A stretch of DNA of 64,000 bases, from the NCBI GenBank assembly GCA_008933995.1, contig WARS01000029.1, positions 7,502,332 through 7,566,331 of the forward strand, read 5' to 3'. This document shows, in pieces, positions 34,029-49,700 of this stretch (its first letter is position 1; each line of letters opens with the position of its first letter). This DNA is from Datnioides undecimradiatus. Taxonomy: Eukaryota > Chordata > Actinopteri > Lobotiformes > Datnioididae. Both the position numbers and the translations under genes were made by a program. The notes beneath the pieces are model-generated. The model ran no database searches. It worked only from the letters and a program-made list of their open reading frames with translations, and was not told where the DNA came from.

Positions 34029-37000
34029 GTAAGTTTCTCCTCAGGGTTGTTGAAGTAACAGAAATATGAGCTCACTACTCCACTTATGCGCCACACCACT
34101 GTTGTGGTACACTTTCAGTATCACTCTGCACCGTGTATGAAGTATCCTGCTATCTGTGGTGGTGTCTCTGTCCTCCAGGTTGAAATTCGTGCCTTCAATT
34201 ATGAAAGTAGCCCTACCTTCCTGCCTACCTGCTTATCTGTCATCCTACATTTTCCCCAGCCAGTGAAGTTAATGTCGATTCTTGTGAAAGCTTTCCTTCT
34301 AATAAGCTCACACCAGGCCTTATGAGCAATCAATAATTTACTGTGCCTTTTTGTCTTGTGTCAGCATGAGCGCGTTTTTCAGAGCCACTGGTTTAGTAGC
34401 ATTTAAACAGGCTGTGAAAAACCACATGAAATGTCAAGGCCTCTTTGTTTTCTTAGCTTCTAGGCCAGCCAGTGGCTGCTCAACCATTTCCTCTGCACAT
34501 CATTTCTTTGTGTATAAATGTGTTGCCACTTGTAGTGCTTTGATCACTGGTAGACATTTTTTTTCTGACAATGCCTTAATTTAAGCACAGCTAACTGCAG
34601 TTAAGTTATGCTAAAGCTTATGTAGGCTAGGCGTCATCTCCACCACATCTGCACTGATCTGTGTATGATTATCCTTACATTTGCATCTCCCAGCGAGGTC
34701 ATTATCTCTGAATGGACATCCACTGAAGGCTTTGCTAACCACATAGAAGGCAGAGGTTAGCAAACAGCTGTAATTGCAGTTCTCCTCTCCTCTGAAATCT
34801 TTAGTTGTGCTTGCTGCCTCTCCCCCCTCGTCTGTGAACACTCCCATCTGTTTGGGTATTTTTATCCCCATGGTGTCCAGCTATATCTGGATCTGGCATT
34901 AGGGCTATGACACTGCTCCATGGATCCCGTAGCCCACTGGACCCAGCATTTATCTGAATGTATAATAGTTAGAAGAGGAAGTGTGCTAATGGTGTCAGCA
35001 AAGCTTGACAAAGCCCTGCTAATGGTAGGGCCTGATTGTGAAGACTCAGGTTTAGGTAGGATTTTCATTTAGATGAAAGATAGATAAAACAGTGACTCTT
35101 GTAAATTATGTTTGTAGCCTAAATGGGAACTCTAATTTCTTCTTATGATATTTTCAGAAATGATCTCTGTTCGGCCAGTACTTTCAACATAAATACTGGA
35201 CTCCTGTTGTTTAAGGGTTGTTTGACCGAAGTGCTAATGTTGTAACGCCTGACATGGAGAGGTCCTCTCCCCTGTCGATTCTCGCATTAACCCAGACTCT
35301 GGCACAGTTGTCCGTCCACATGTTTCTGTCTGTCCCTGGTCTCACAGCTCCCGGGGGTAACTCAGTGAATGTTACTGCTACTACTGTTACTGAGCTCTTC
35401 CTTATGGATGGCTGTGTTATCTACAACCACCTGCCAACACATGCTGGACTGAGTAGGGTCTCTGTTGTCTGTCAGTCACTTCAGTATTAAGCTCACTTGT
35501 AGGTGAAATCTAAAATAATGAAATGAAAATTAATCATAAATAAACCATCTTGCCAACAAGACAGTAATAAGTTAAAATAATACTTGTTTTCTTTATTTCT
35601 TTAAGTGTATTTTTTTGTAATGGATTAATTTCTTTCAATTAATTCATACACATTTAGTCTGTAAATGTTAAATAATGTGACAGATGTCCATCAGTTTCCC
35701 AGAATCCTCGAAGATGCTTTCATGCTGTTTATTTTTGCCTAAATGATAAATCCCAAGCCCAAGGATATTGATTTATTATTATATAGAAAAGACATGGTAA
35801 TGTGAGAAGGTGGAACCAAGTAATACTACATGAGTTAAATGATTAATAGACTATTATAATAGGTGCCATTTAATTTTATGTTTGCTGACTAATCAATTGA
35901 ACAGCTAATCATTTCCGGCTGTTCTCCTTCCAATGTTGCCCTTGTCATTAAAATCAAACAGGGCCCATAAGATTTCTTAACTGATCAACCGTTGATCTCA
36001 GTAAAAGTCTAAGGAAGTATGTCAATTATTAATTTCTGAGTGGTCGAATGAACTGTTGTTGATCTACCAGGAAACCAGTAAGCCAGCTTTGTTAAGATAG
36101 CAAAGTGTGATTTGTTATCTGGCTGGTTCAAACTAGTTTATTCTCCCTCTTTTGTTGAAACATAATGAATTGTAGGTGTCTGCCTCTGAAGGACAGCACA
36201 TAGTGATTACTCAGCGTTGAGCTGTTGCCTTTATGTGCCGAGTGTCCTGTGTACTAACTTGCAGAGTTGGGCATGTGGGTGGTGCCTGGCTGCACCTGGG
36301 ACAAAGGTGAATGCCAGTGTCACCCTGCTCCACCATGTGATAGCAGAGATAGAGATGTATGGCAGGGGCAGTGCACAAGATCCTCTGTCAGTGGATCTGG
36401 AACTGCTGTGAATGTTGCTGCAAAAAGCAAGAGAGAAGGGGGAAACTGCTGAGCGCTGAAAGGTCGTCTTTGTTAGCAGGCCTTGTCGACACACAGTGGT
36501 TCAGTCTTTGGTTCAGCTGGATGCTTTCTCACACTGACAAACGCCTGTGTGATGGAGGCAGTACCATATAGCCACTGCTGTAAGTACACTGCAGGCTTTA
36601 CTCCCGAGGGGAGATCCCAGTGTCTTAAAGAGACAGCAACACTTATGTCTGCTTTCTGCTGAGCCTTACTGTGGAAACTAGCACCCATCAGAATTATTTA
36701 AAAGGTAAAATAGCACCACGGTCGCCATCAGTACACCCCCTGGCATGATGACATAACTGTCCACTGAGGAAAATGACCATGTAGTCCTCTTTTTTACCCC
36801 ACAATGTTTTGCATATCCCTGTCATACAAATTTTTATTTGAACACTCTTGCTGTCTTGGTGTAGTGCTCTCCTTTCTCTCTTATTATTACTTCATCAAGG
36901 TCATCAGCCCCTGTTCACCCCATCATTGTGTTAGCCTTGGGTGCAGGATACATGCGCACACCTATGTAATCCATTCTTTCCGCTGAGAACCCCAATTGAA

Positions 37001-40000
37001 TCAGTATTAACTGATGTTTCCAGTCCTCTGCAAGCAGTTGGAGTTACAAACTTTATGGCTTGTATTTCTGTGTGGCCGTTTTTTATAAACGTGGCCATTT
37101 ATTCACATGCAAGATATGTACTGTATGTGGGACATGTCACATGTAAAGCTGGTATTATCAGTAATAAGTCATAAACTGGTTGGGGGCCATAGACGGTCAT
37201 GACAAAGACAAGTGGCTGTAATATGTGTCCAACATGGAGGTTGAATGTAATAGTGTTGGGACTTGGTACACCCTAGTTTCTCCCATAGCTCAGGGAGAGG
37301 GCGCTGATATTGGAGTGATCATCCAGGGAGACAAACACCATAAACACAGAGACCTACTGTGCATTTATTGCCACCTATGTACAGTGTTTAACGCTGTGCA
37401 TGTTGGCAGTGCTTGTACAAAGCATAGATGATTTTCAGACTAGAAGATGAAAAATAAAATGGTCGTCTGGGCTTCTTATTTTTGGTCTGCGACCTCGATT
37501 GCTCCGGCTGAAATAACATGTGTCTGAGGCGGATTTTATCAGCTGAGGCTATTTAAGGTTAATTCTGTGAGCCGGCCAAACCACAAAATTAAGCACTTGA
37601 CTGTTGTCAGACTGGTGATCCTTTGGTGTCGGTAACATTCATGCATGTTTGCATAGACAGAACGAGATAAAAGACACCCCCGCACTGTCATTTTGGTTTT
37701 CAAAGTGATACTCAACTTCTTTTTTTTTTTTTGCTTGTGTGTGTGTGTTTGTGTGTGTTTTTAAGGACTAAATGGGGATGGGCATTGTTAATGAGGGACA
37801 GATCTAGCTTGGAGTGCATGATGCAAGTTTGAGATTACCTAAATTAGCTTGCCAAGATTATAGTCGAGTATGAATGGTAACTGGTGAATAGTAAAAGATT
37901 CTTACAGTTGCATTTATTCATAGTTTTATGCAAGAATTAGCTAAAATGTTAATAAATCAATTACATTTATAATATTAAAGCTCACTCCTATTCATGAACC
38001 CACAGATAATTATGACTCTGCTGTTCCCCTCAGTGTTTTAGTGTCTTTCAGTTCGATGTTTTGATTTTGCAGACTTTCATCGTGTCGTTTCCAGCTGCAG
38101 CGGATAACTGTTTTCAAAGAACAATCTTGCCATCACCAAAAGAGTTTGTAGAGACCAAAACACATCTATAATGAGAGTAAACATCGGGCCTTACATTATG
38201 TTCATGATTTACCAGATACATGATTTAATATGCAAGTACTGCAATGTGTCTGCTGATCGTGTGGTTTGACAAATTGTTAACATGTCAGCCATAACAGTGT
38301 TTTTCAGACAGCGACAGGACACGTGTAAAAGCTGTTCAGCTTGTTGTGGAGATATGCTCCCAAGTGGGCAAAACCAACATTAGGCATAAAGCAGTGTGTA
38401 TTGCTTTCAGAGACTACACGTGTGCTGTGTGATTGTGTAATTGTACTATGTGAATGGAGCAGGGTTCCAGTGGTATGAGATTTTTCATAGCACTATGACA
38501 GTTTCAGAAAATATCATAGTATGTTATTGCTATTATTATTCTCAGTTCAAGTGACCCTTAAAGAAATAAAAAAAAGAAGTGTGTGTTGAACAAAACTTTA
38601 TTATAATTTCATAAAATTGTATGTGCTGACTTGATAACTTGAATGTTTTTAATTACACTAATATCATAAGCAAATACAAGGAATGGTAGCTATCCATTTT
38701 CAACCATGGTATAACATGAAACCGGTATACTGCTGCAGTCCCAGTATGGAGAAAGGTGGAATGTCACTGGCAGACGTTTTGTTTTCTTTGGCTGAGTCAC
38801 TGATGCATAGGCATAAGAGGAGGGTGCTTTATATGAGTGAAGCCACTCACGATGCTGGCCAGTCGTGATACGCTGAGGGAAATCTGAGGTGTTGTGCTGA
38901 ACTCTCCTGTCTGCCTCCCACTGAAGCATGATAAGCAGCTCTTGTTGCAGTCCAGCTCAGCAGCTTACACCAGCTCCTCATGAGGCGGTTGTCGGAGGAC
39001 TGTGAAGGCACAAAGGCTCTATCAGCATGTTTGGCTGGAATTAAAGTGACATTTTGACGATTTAAGTTCTTCCCTACCCCGCTTGGGTTCTCCAGAGAGC
39101 ATACTGGGCAGGCTAAATGAATAAATCCTCAGATGTCAACAGCATGTAAAAGCCTACCTTCAGTCAACTAGCTAATCCTCCAACGAATCGGTAGCCAGCA
39201 GCAACACAGGACGTTCACACAGGCGCACATTGTTGCTTCGCGGATGATTTAGTTGCAGCCATAAAACCTGCGCAGGAGAGTGACTTCAGAGTAGTAACAA
39301 GACCAGTGTCAGTGTTTCATGTTGAAATACATACGTGCAAAGAGTAACCGCACAAAAAATAGGTTTGAATATGGTGGAGGGTGTGATTTATACGTTGTGA
39401 GTGTACATAAAGCGTGATTTTCCATCGGAAAGTTTTTTTTAAAGGACTACACTGAACCTGTATCCTTGTATTTTGTGTATTGTTCTCAGAAATAACAATG
39501 CATGAGCAGTCGCTCACGTTTTCTTCACTGTGTATTATGTGTATTGTATCTATTATGGCAGCTGCCATGAATTGACACTGCTCAGTTCTGCCTTAACTTT
39601 CTTTATAGCAGCATAATAGAAGTGGTAAACAAGAGCCAAAATAACCAAACCAGATTCAGATTATGGTAATTTGAAAAGAGCTGAAGCCAAATTGACCTCA
39701 GGTCTATTTTTGAGAGTTTGCTTTGCAAGACAAAATGGTAAGGTTTGAGGTTGGAATTAAAGCAGCTTCATGCCATGCCTCACTCCTCTATTAAATGACA
39801 AAGGAGATTTGCCTTTTGGGTTCATGTGAGTGGAACTTCCCATGACTGTGTTGATCACTGGCAACATTGTGTGTGGTATTTGCCTTCCTCTGACTGACTA
39901 GCAGCTGAGTTAAGCACGTTTCAAAGAGCCCGACCAGTTTTACAATAATAATTGAAATCTGCTTATTTCTATTGTTTTTGTTGTTGTTGTTAAGTTGTCA

Positions 40001-43000
40001 TGGAAACAAACGTGGGGAAAAAATTATTGAAAGCCAATATATTGATAGATAGAGGCTTGCCAACTTCCCAAGTCAATACCCGTTATAAAATCGATTACCA
40101 TCAGAATACAATCTGAAGAAATGCAGTTTTTATTCATGTTTTGATGAGAAACACATGGCGGTTCTCTAAAACCCACCCAAGGCCTGATAATAAGAGCAGA
40201 TGTTGTATTTGGACTTCTGTGAAAGCCATCTCTAGTGTTTACAGTGAGTTAACATTATAAAACATTAATAGATTGGCATTGCTCCATTAATTTAGCTTTG
40301 CCACAACAACTCTCCCACATCCTCTACTAAGCAGAAAACATTTTAAATGAATCATCCGCTTGACAATAACGCTGTTTCAGCCTACAGGTGATGTGAACCA
40401 CGGTTAAAGGGCACAGTTACTGCCGTATATAGGTGCAAAACAAAAAACAAATCTCCAGATCACACAATTCATTTGTAATTCGGCCTGATTTCAAGCAGTG
40501 CCGCGTTATCACACTGGGTTTTTGGGGGGCAGCTGATGGCTCCATCTGGGTGTGTTAAATCTGAACTGAAACAGGAGAAGTGCTGGACACAGGCCAGCTG
40601 CTGCTCTCTGACACCACACACTCCTTTACACCACTTCCCATCCATAGACACCTCTGATCATAAACCCTGCTGGAATAGGCACCACACATGCTCCAATCTT
40701 CCCCATTTAATTTAACCTTCCAGTTAGCGATTAGCATCATTAATACCCCCATGAAGGCTGCTGAATAGAGATGCATGGTGCATGGACATTTGAGTTGCTC
40801 TGTCTAATATGAGACCAGTCACATTGCCAGTTGCATATTGTGAAATGGTTTACTGGGTGTCAGGCAAAGGTCAGTGTCTATTCTGGGCTTTATGCATAAT
40901 GCTGTGTCTGTTCTGTTGGACATGGCACCCATAGGCATACATATGCACCTGTTGAATGTCACAGTGGCTTTCCAGATGATAAACAACACAGATGTTTATT
41001 TACGCTAAATTATATTCTCTCAGCTGTCTGTTTTACCATACCATACCTTTTTTAAAAAAAATGTATGTAAAATGCAAGACATAGTCCAATGGTTGTCTGG
41101 TTTTGTATTGTACAGCAACACAGAGTTATGTGTAAATAATAATAATAAAAAATTTGTTTATAGATTAGTCTGCCTAAAATCCGAGGATTTGGTTACGTGT
41201 CTTGGGTTTAAAAAAGGATATTCATAGTGAAAATTGCCCTTAAGAAGTCTAGATTTACACATTCAATCAGTGTTGTTTTGCCCAACTTGCTGTCCGTGAC
41301 ACACTTTGATTCATTTGCTTAACGTTAATAATCCGTTATCAAAATGGCGCTTAATTGATTTTCTGGTGGTTGACCGTTGCTGAAAATGGTCAAAAGGTGG
41401 ATATAAATCCCAGTAAGAAGGAAAACTGTGGCAGAGTTTTTTTTTGTGAGTTTTTCTTGACGTACAAGGTGACAATTATGATCAGCAAATTAGTGTCATT
41501 ATTTATGAATATACTGGATGTGAAGTTGCAGGTGCTGTGTTTTACTGCAAAAACTGCTGGAAAACTCATTTTTTTTCCCCAAATCCTTTTCTCATTGGTC
41601 AGCGATTTCACATGGCTCGTTGCCATTTCTATCTTTGTGTTTCATTTGTTTTCATTTTTCACTATGGTTTACTGTTTACCCTTTAATAATCTGTGGGCAT
41701 CTGTCATTTATAGTTTTTCTTTTTTTCCTGCTTTATTTGGTGGTCATTACTCCATCCAGTCAGTGAGGTCAATTCTGATCTTTCTCAGCTGTGTTGAAGC
41801 AGAGATCAGATTTAGCCTAGATGACATCATATACAGAGTTGGTTAATCCCAGGAAGAGGACTTTGTGTGGGGCTGATGGCTTGCCCCATCCACACAAGTC
41901 TATGGAGGTTACCACAGGTTAAAATACAGAAACCACCACCTAATCCGTGATGACATAATCATATATTCATACAAGTTTCAAGTGTTTTACTCTAAGAGGG
42001 ATCCTTGAAACGGCATGTAACATTTTCATCTCATACCCTTCCCCAGGCTGTTGTAGTGACAGGATTTGATCCTGCTAGAGCAGCATTTGCTGGTAGCGCT
42101 AATATCAACAAATCTGTAAGCTTTTTAGCTGTGAGCACTCGCTAGTATAAGTCAGTTACAACTATTTATATGCCCATCTCGTCCATACTCCCTGTAATCA
42201 TTAGAAATTTGACTTAGAAGACAGCCACTGATTGTGGTTGCAGAAGTGGTGGTACCTTAATGTTGGGCTGTGGGTTTGGGAAAACTGGTCCTGCATAGCT
42301 GCATGTGAGATCTGTAATTAAGCCCAAATGGGACTTTCTCCTTTTTTGTAAACTGTTGAAAATTCTTAATAAACAATAAAACATATAGCCCAATGGGTAT
42401 GGGTTCAAAAGGCCAGAAACTACAGTTCTGACAGCATTTAGACTGAGTTTATAAGCACGTTGCTGGTTTGAGTTGTAATTACAGTAAAAGTAACTGGCAA
42501 AGTTGTGTCTAGAGAGTGTATACTTACTTATACTTATACTGGCAAATCTAAAATTTGATGGGCATTTGATTTGACATGCGAACGAACCAATTCATATGAA
42601 GGCATTCATGAATATGCAATGTTGCAAACAGTTGAAGACGTCACCTTATTCAATGATCATTGGGGAAAAAAAGAAAAGCTAGATCAATAAACAAAATAAT
42701 CATTAAGGACAGTGCTTACTTTTCCAAAATTCAAATCACATAATTATATGGATAACTGAGATATAATGGTATGGAACAAAGTCTTTTTAACATACAAACA
42801 GAATGTACTGTATCTTCTGTCATTCACCTGCTATACATAAAATATATGCATAACTGCAACAAAATGTATCACAATGTTCGTAGCAGTCACAGGAGAGCAT
42901 ATCAGGATATATTACTGTATTGATTGGCTGTTCCATCCCTAGTGGCTAGTGTCATAGCACTACCTGATATGGGTTCATTTAAGAATCTAGAGAAATTCAC

Positions 43001-46000
43001 TCCACCAGCATACTGCAGACTTTTACTAGAGTGCATTATTATGATCTTGAATGTTCTCTTGAACTTGAAATTGAAAATATGCCTTGTTACTAGAGTCATG
43101 CTGAGATCGACTATACAAGGACAATTTGGTCTCTGATAACTTGTACCCTGATATACGGAAACGCACACGACTGCGCTGTGGAACAGCTGAGGTGGAGAGG
43201 TTATTGTAGCAGCAGGTCAGACAGGGAAGGGCCCTTCTGGCCTGTGGGTCAGCTGCCCTGGACACAGGCCAGCACACTTGGCCAAAAGATGCTCTCTGCA
43301 TGACACCAAACAGGGTAACCAAAACCTCTACTCCAGTTAAGTATTAAAAACTGTCTGAAGCGTGAAAGTCATCAGAAAATATTCATTTATATCAAACTTT
43401 TTATTGTGTGTTGGCCTGCAAATGTTGCATCATTAAAATAGTGTAGAACATAAATGGTTATTATGATTCAAATACCAAAACAAGAGTTGAAGGATGTAGA
43501 TCAGTTCAGTTCCTGATTAAATGCTTCACCCCCCCCCAAGAACATTACCCTTTTATAGGATTGCCTCTGTGTGTGCAGGCCTGCCATGTCAGGGGAGCAT
43601 ATCAGCACAGGGAGCAGATCAAAAATGAGATGATATGAACAGGAGCTGTGAAGAATCCTCATCATATGCAGAGATGTTACATCAGACATTTGCAGCTTGG
43701 CCCTGGTCATTTACACAGCCATAGCCTATCCCATCTGCTGGGAGTACAGATGACTCTTAAGTACGTAAAGCTGCCATAAGCCTCTGTTTCCTATTGTAAG
43801 CTGTTTTAAAGGGTCCTGTGGTTTGGTGCCATCTGTTTTAACTCATTATTTATATATTTTATATTTTCTTCGCCTCTCTTCCCTGGCATGGCCTGACTTG
43901 TGCGAGACGCACTCGTTGTCCGTGTTCATGTAGGAGGTGGATGACGCTGCAGCAGATCCCTGCTCCACCTCCCCAACTAGTCACATGTCCACCTCCTACA
44001 GGCCTCCACTCTTCTGTATTGCCTCCTGTCTTCCACTCTCAGTTTCTAACCCTTGGCATGCACATTGGCTTCTTACTACTCTTCTTTGTTGGCAACATGT
44101 TGGAGCAGGATGCTGAAATCTTTTTTTTCCATATGTAATGGAAAAACATACATGTTTCTGTGAAATCACCCCTTTGTTTTGATTTCATGGAATCATGTTA
44201 GACCTCCATATTCTCCATATGGAAACAGGAGAATCCATCTGTTCTCACTGATCATGTATGTAGTCACATCAGACATCTTTATTACATGTGAGGTTCTTGC
44301 TCAAATTATAATTAGCACCAGCTCCTCTTTATCCAATCTCATCACCAGTTTATGGCTCCTCTTGTCTGTATTGCTTGCAGACCAAAGCCAAACTACTAAA
44401 CTAAAAAGTTTCTGCAGTGTTTTCTAAAAGGTTGTATCCGCTCATGTCCTAGTATGTACCCCTTTGTCTTATGATCGTTTCTCTTTTAGCATTTATTGTC
44501 TCTCATTTATGCTTTTTCTCAAAGTGACTACTTAGCAAAAAAAAGCTATAAATGTATAAAACTTATTAAACTTAATTGATTAAACTTTTGATAACACACC
44601 TGACCTCAATGATACTATTAACACTTTCCCAAGTTGCTTCTCAGTAAAGGCCTACCACTGCATAAATATTAAAATGTAAGATTCAGAGAACTGAGATTTA
44701 TTCATCACATTAGATAAACTGGAAAGTGTTGTGGGGTAACTAGAAGGATTAAATCTGGGCCTGCTTCAATATTGGCCACAAGGATGCATTTTTGATTATT
44801 ATTACTGTAAAGTCTTCCTGTGGTAACAATGTTAGTTCAGGGTTTGTTGCATGTTAAAATAAAATGCTTGTATGTTCCTAGTGCATGAACAAGACCTGCG
44901 AACATACATAACCGGTCATTGGTATAGGTTTTAAGGTGGTGGTTTTTCGATTGCTTTGATTTTATAGGCAGAAAGGTAAAATTGAGGAATGTTTGAGGGA
45001 CTCTTTCATTGTTCTCCCACAACTTAGGACAGCTGATTGAATAAACAAACTATTTCTGGGGTATCTTGGCACACTGTGAAACAATTTCATTTCATCTGCT
45101 AAACCACTTTTTGATTGAACCTTGAAGTGAAACCATAGAACACATCAGCCACCACAAAAAGATGTAAAGTCCCTTGTTGTGTCGAACACAGCTCGTACTT
45201 TGTGTGTGCACTCCTACGTGTTAGCAGGGCAGCAGAAGAGAAAATGCTCCTGATTTGATAAAAGCCTAATGGAGTGAATGTTAGAGCTTAACAGCTTTCA
45301 GCTTTCTGTTCACATCATTTAAAACAGAAGTGCTTTGGAATAGGACGCGCATGGTTAACTTTGAAGATGAAGTCTCACTTCAAGCTGCTCTTGAGAAGTT
45401 GCGAGGCTGAATGAACTTTGATACACGTTCATGATTTTTTGCATGATGAGTAGGGAGCTAACTTAACACAGAGACACTGTCCATTTCATAACTAACTGTC
45501 ACATTGTTTTACTATCACCAGCGTTTACATATTACCGACTTACATCTGTAGACCCATGTAAAGCCAGTACTGACTGGAAGTGTGTGAAGAGGTTGCTGCG
45601 TACCACTATGGCAGTCAGGGGCTTTAACACAGGCTGTGGTACAGCTACAGAAGATTAAGGAAAGGAATTAAGTTGGGTGTGTGTGTTTGTTCTATCCTCT
45701 TCACGTTTGTCTATAATGCCCTTGTCATCATGAGAGCGGGGTTAATCAGATTACATTTTAGGTTGTAAAGCTAGAGCTAGCGCTATAATGAACAATATGT
45801 CCTAGTGGGGTTGATTATCAGCCATGTCATCACAAAAGCCTGCTGTTCACCAGCTGGAAGTGCTCTTCATCCCCTCCCAACTCTTAAGACTGGCCTAAGA
45901 CTTAATTTAAGTTATATTAGGCATTAAAATAAGAACAACATTGTGCTCTATGTATTTAAGTAAATTGCATGTTAATTTGTATGCAAGGTTGTCATTCACA

Positions 46001-46751
46001 GGCTACATCAGCTTTAAACTCAGTCATTTGTGCTTCTGTGGCGTTGCATGACTTTCACACAATGAAAAGAGATAGACTCACTGCAAGTCAAACAAATAGC
46101 ACTTCATTGCTCTGTTTTATCCCACTAAGAGTAATTTTCCCCACAGTGTTAACTGAACCAAACAAACAACATATCATTGTTGACAAATAGTATTGGCATT
46201 TTGCATTAATGGATTCGTGGAGTGTATAATATTTTACACCATTTCTTTTCTTCTCTTTCAGGAACCTATAAAGTCCAGGGCGCCACAGCTCCATTTGGAG
46301 TATAGATTTTACAAACAGTTGGGAAATTCAGGTAAGAGACACACTGTGTTTATTTTATTGTCTTTGATGGATGGCACCATAACAATGAGCTAAATGTAAA
46401 TGGGTCTTTCCACACTGGGTTGGACTCAGGAGAAGAAAACTGAACCTCAGTATTAATTAATAGACACAAAGACATTCATGTGCACTCTAAGATGAATGAA
46501 TGGGATTACACTGTTTAGATATCACTTTTGTGTTTAGTATAATCATTATGTAATATTTTCAGTATCTTTTGATAAGGATTTTGATGATTCTTAAAAAATA
46601 TTTTAGTTAATTTAACTGATAGGGATATGGCTCATTAGTGTGACTACTGGAGTCAGCAATCAGGAATAATGTCTGCATGGAGATGGAGGCCTTGTTGAAA
46701 AAACAAAACTGAGCTGGCTGAGTGGATTTAAACATTTTTTTTTCCCCAATC

Positions 46752-46785
<34 letters not shown>

Positions 46786-49700
46786 CTTGCCACTGGTATT
46801 TAACTTGTATAGGACAATTTATTAACATCACAAATTATGAAAATTGAATATTAGATTTTTTTATTATACTGTATAGCAATCAGTGTCATTTTTGTCTCTA
46901 ATGCCAGGTCCACAACTTAGTTGCTGTGTAGCCTTTGTTCGTTGAGGTTTCTTTGTTGTATTAGTATAAATACAATTTTACTTTCCTCTGGAGTTGTCCA
47001 ATTAGCAGAGGTTGCGTTTATTTTGGGAGAGCTTTGTTTCACCTTTGCACTGCAGTGTAACTCCTCTGTGTTCAGATTTACAGTAGTGTGGGTAGAAGGC
47101 AAAAATGTATCTGCATTAGTGTTGATATGTAACATCAGGGAAACAAAGTCCAAGGGCTTTCATTCTACTTGAGGCTAAATTTCACAGTGTGTGCGCTTAT
47201 TTATCTTCCCACATTTGTGGGAGCCAATGGGTGCCACGAAAGCCTGCATTCTCCTCTCTGATCCCACCTCCACAGTACCCAGAGTCTTTCCTCTCCTGCA
47301 GCACTGCCCAGAACATGTTAATGTGCTATGATGCATAGCTGTGGCTCCAGGGCTGCAGCCTTTTGATCTGGTCTGGCTGACCAGTTAGTTAGAGAGGGCG
47401 AGAGAGGGGGCAGAGTCAGATGGTTGGGAGGGGCCGGGGCTTGATTTGTTTCACAGCATTGCCTGCCTGGCTGTTTTTGGAAAGGCCCACCTGTCATGTT
47501 TGTGTAAGTTTGTGTAGATGCATGTGTCGATTTGGCTGGCTCAACAACACTCGTGCTTAGTTTTAAATTGAGAAACCATATGCAAACATGTCACCACTGC
47601 TTAGTCAAACTGACAAGAGCAAAAGGTACAGACAAGAGGTCTGTGCAGTCTCCCGCTCCTGCTGCTTTTTGCACTGCAACCACCCACACCTGCATGTCCC
47701 ATCTGTTCTTTTTTTCATTCCTTCTCTTAGACCAAGTCCTTTCATAATTGCGAAAAAGCAGTTACCAAGTCCCAATTCAAATTTTATTACATAATTTAGC
47801 CTAAAGTAAGCTTACGTAGTCTATTAAACAGTGATTGCACCCTTTAAATCTGATACAACCCTCCCTGCCAGCCTATTTAGAAAATTTCAACAAAGAAGTG
47901 AAGAAAGAGAAAAGACTGTGGGTAGCGTGGCCTCATGGCTACGTAGCATGTGACACAGAGGGTCGAGGGACACTAACTGACTGACTGCTCAGTGTAGCAT
48001 AGACAACGTAGAGCTGGTAGTCAGAGCTAACCAGCCATGAGAAGCTACTGTCAGACTCTTCTCTTCTCCACTGGAATGGCAGGGAGTCTGCTGGAGCTTT
48101 GGCTGTCCCACTGAGAGAGTCTCTGCGTGTTTACCAGTTGCGGCTTTAAGACAAGAGGTGATTTTAGATCATCAGTGTAGCCATGGTGATCACTGCATAG
48201 CAACCTAAACTTTTGGTGGTGGTGTCTATTTGTGTGGGTATGCTTGTATATGTAGGTGTATGTAGGTTTGCCATTCTAAGACTACAGCAAGTGGCCTGGT
48301 CTTCTCGTTGCAGTGATCCTCCTGTCTGAGACGTGTGCGTGTGTAGTGGTCTAATTTAGTGACACGTGCCAGTTTCCTGGCTGCCTGTGCCAAAGCAAAA
48401 GCCCTCCGCTGTTGATAAGGAGGTGGGGCATTAGGGCAGTCCTTGACTATTTATAGATGGCCCTCTACAAGCAGTCGGGCCATTATGGTGTGTCTACTTG
48501 GACAGCTTCCCTAACCACAGTATCCTCTGGCTCCCTGATTGACTGCGTGTTGCCTGCAGATTTCAGGGAACTCTCTAACATGCATCGCTAACAGGGTGTG
48601 GCCTATTTTTTTAATGTAATTTCTCATTTGAATGTTGGTCTAGTGTGTGAACAAGTCTTACACAATACATAATAACACAAACATAAACTTCACTGTAATA
48701 CTCCTGTGTTTGTTCAACCAATTATAACCGACGATTCTTCTATCCCAGGCTTGTCTTTATCTGTGCCTTTGGTTGTTTCCTGTGGTATACTGGAACACAT
48801 CATGACTGTCCCTTCGCCAATGAGACCACTGCTGTCCCTTCAGCGTTTTTGTTATTGTCTCAGGTCTGGGGTTGTGCAACATGTAAAAATGTTCCTAGCC
48901 CTTAGACAAGCTGGGAACTAAGGGCACGTAATATTCATAGGTATGATGCTACAATAAGATGATGCACTGGACACGGTAAAACAATAACAACATAAATATT
49001 CTGAATAACAAATTCAGGAGCACAACCTAGACTAAGATCATGGTGTATTTACAAGAAAAAGAATCCCCTTGATGCTTATGTATTTTACAAAAATACATAC
49101 ATTCTCTCTATCAAGCAATACATCCCTACAGTTATTGCAATCCCTATATATCATGATCGTTTTACTACTTCATACAGTAGACCTGCTTTTTGACATCATC
49201 TGAAACCTGCTGAGAGTCGTCATGTGCTCTGATGTGTCACATAATATTGCCAAAGAGTGACCGGCAGGCAGTGGGAGGGTGGAAATCAAGGACACATTGA
49301 TGAACGTTAACTTCCCTCCCACTGCTTTTCAGCCTTTCATTACTCACATGGTACTTTTGACCATGATTCGGGAGTCAAATGATGTTGCCAATATGCAGCC
49401 CATTTTAATTGTCATAACACAAAAATCAATTGTTTGATTCAGCTTAATGCGGACATTCATCCTGAGTTGAGGTTCGACACTGCCCACTGGCCGAGCCGGA
49501 CACACTTTCAGTAGTTCAACTGTGATCTAAAAATGGAGCAACAATATTGCCCCATGGTTGAGCAGAGAGCTTCTGTCTCTAACTGATGGCTGGCTCCTCC
49601 GTGATGATATGGCAGGAAGGCTCACTTGACAGTCTAACATGGGAGGAGTCAAGGCGATTGATTCAATCTACTTATGTTGTCAACTTGAAATGGGCACGTG

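Noticed and set aside
41355-41846. 163-codon plus-strand ORF in csnk1g2 intron 2
   Set aside because: Hydrophobic, T-rich translation with no family pattern, no splice logic and low-complexity Phe runs, as expected of AT-rich DNA.
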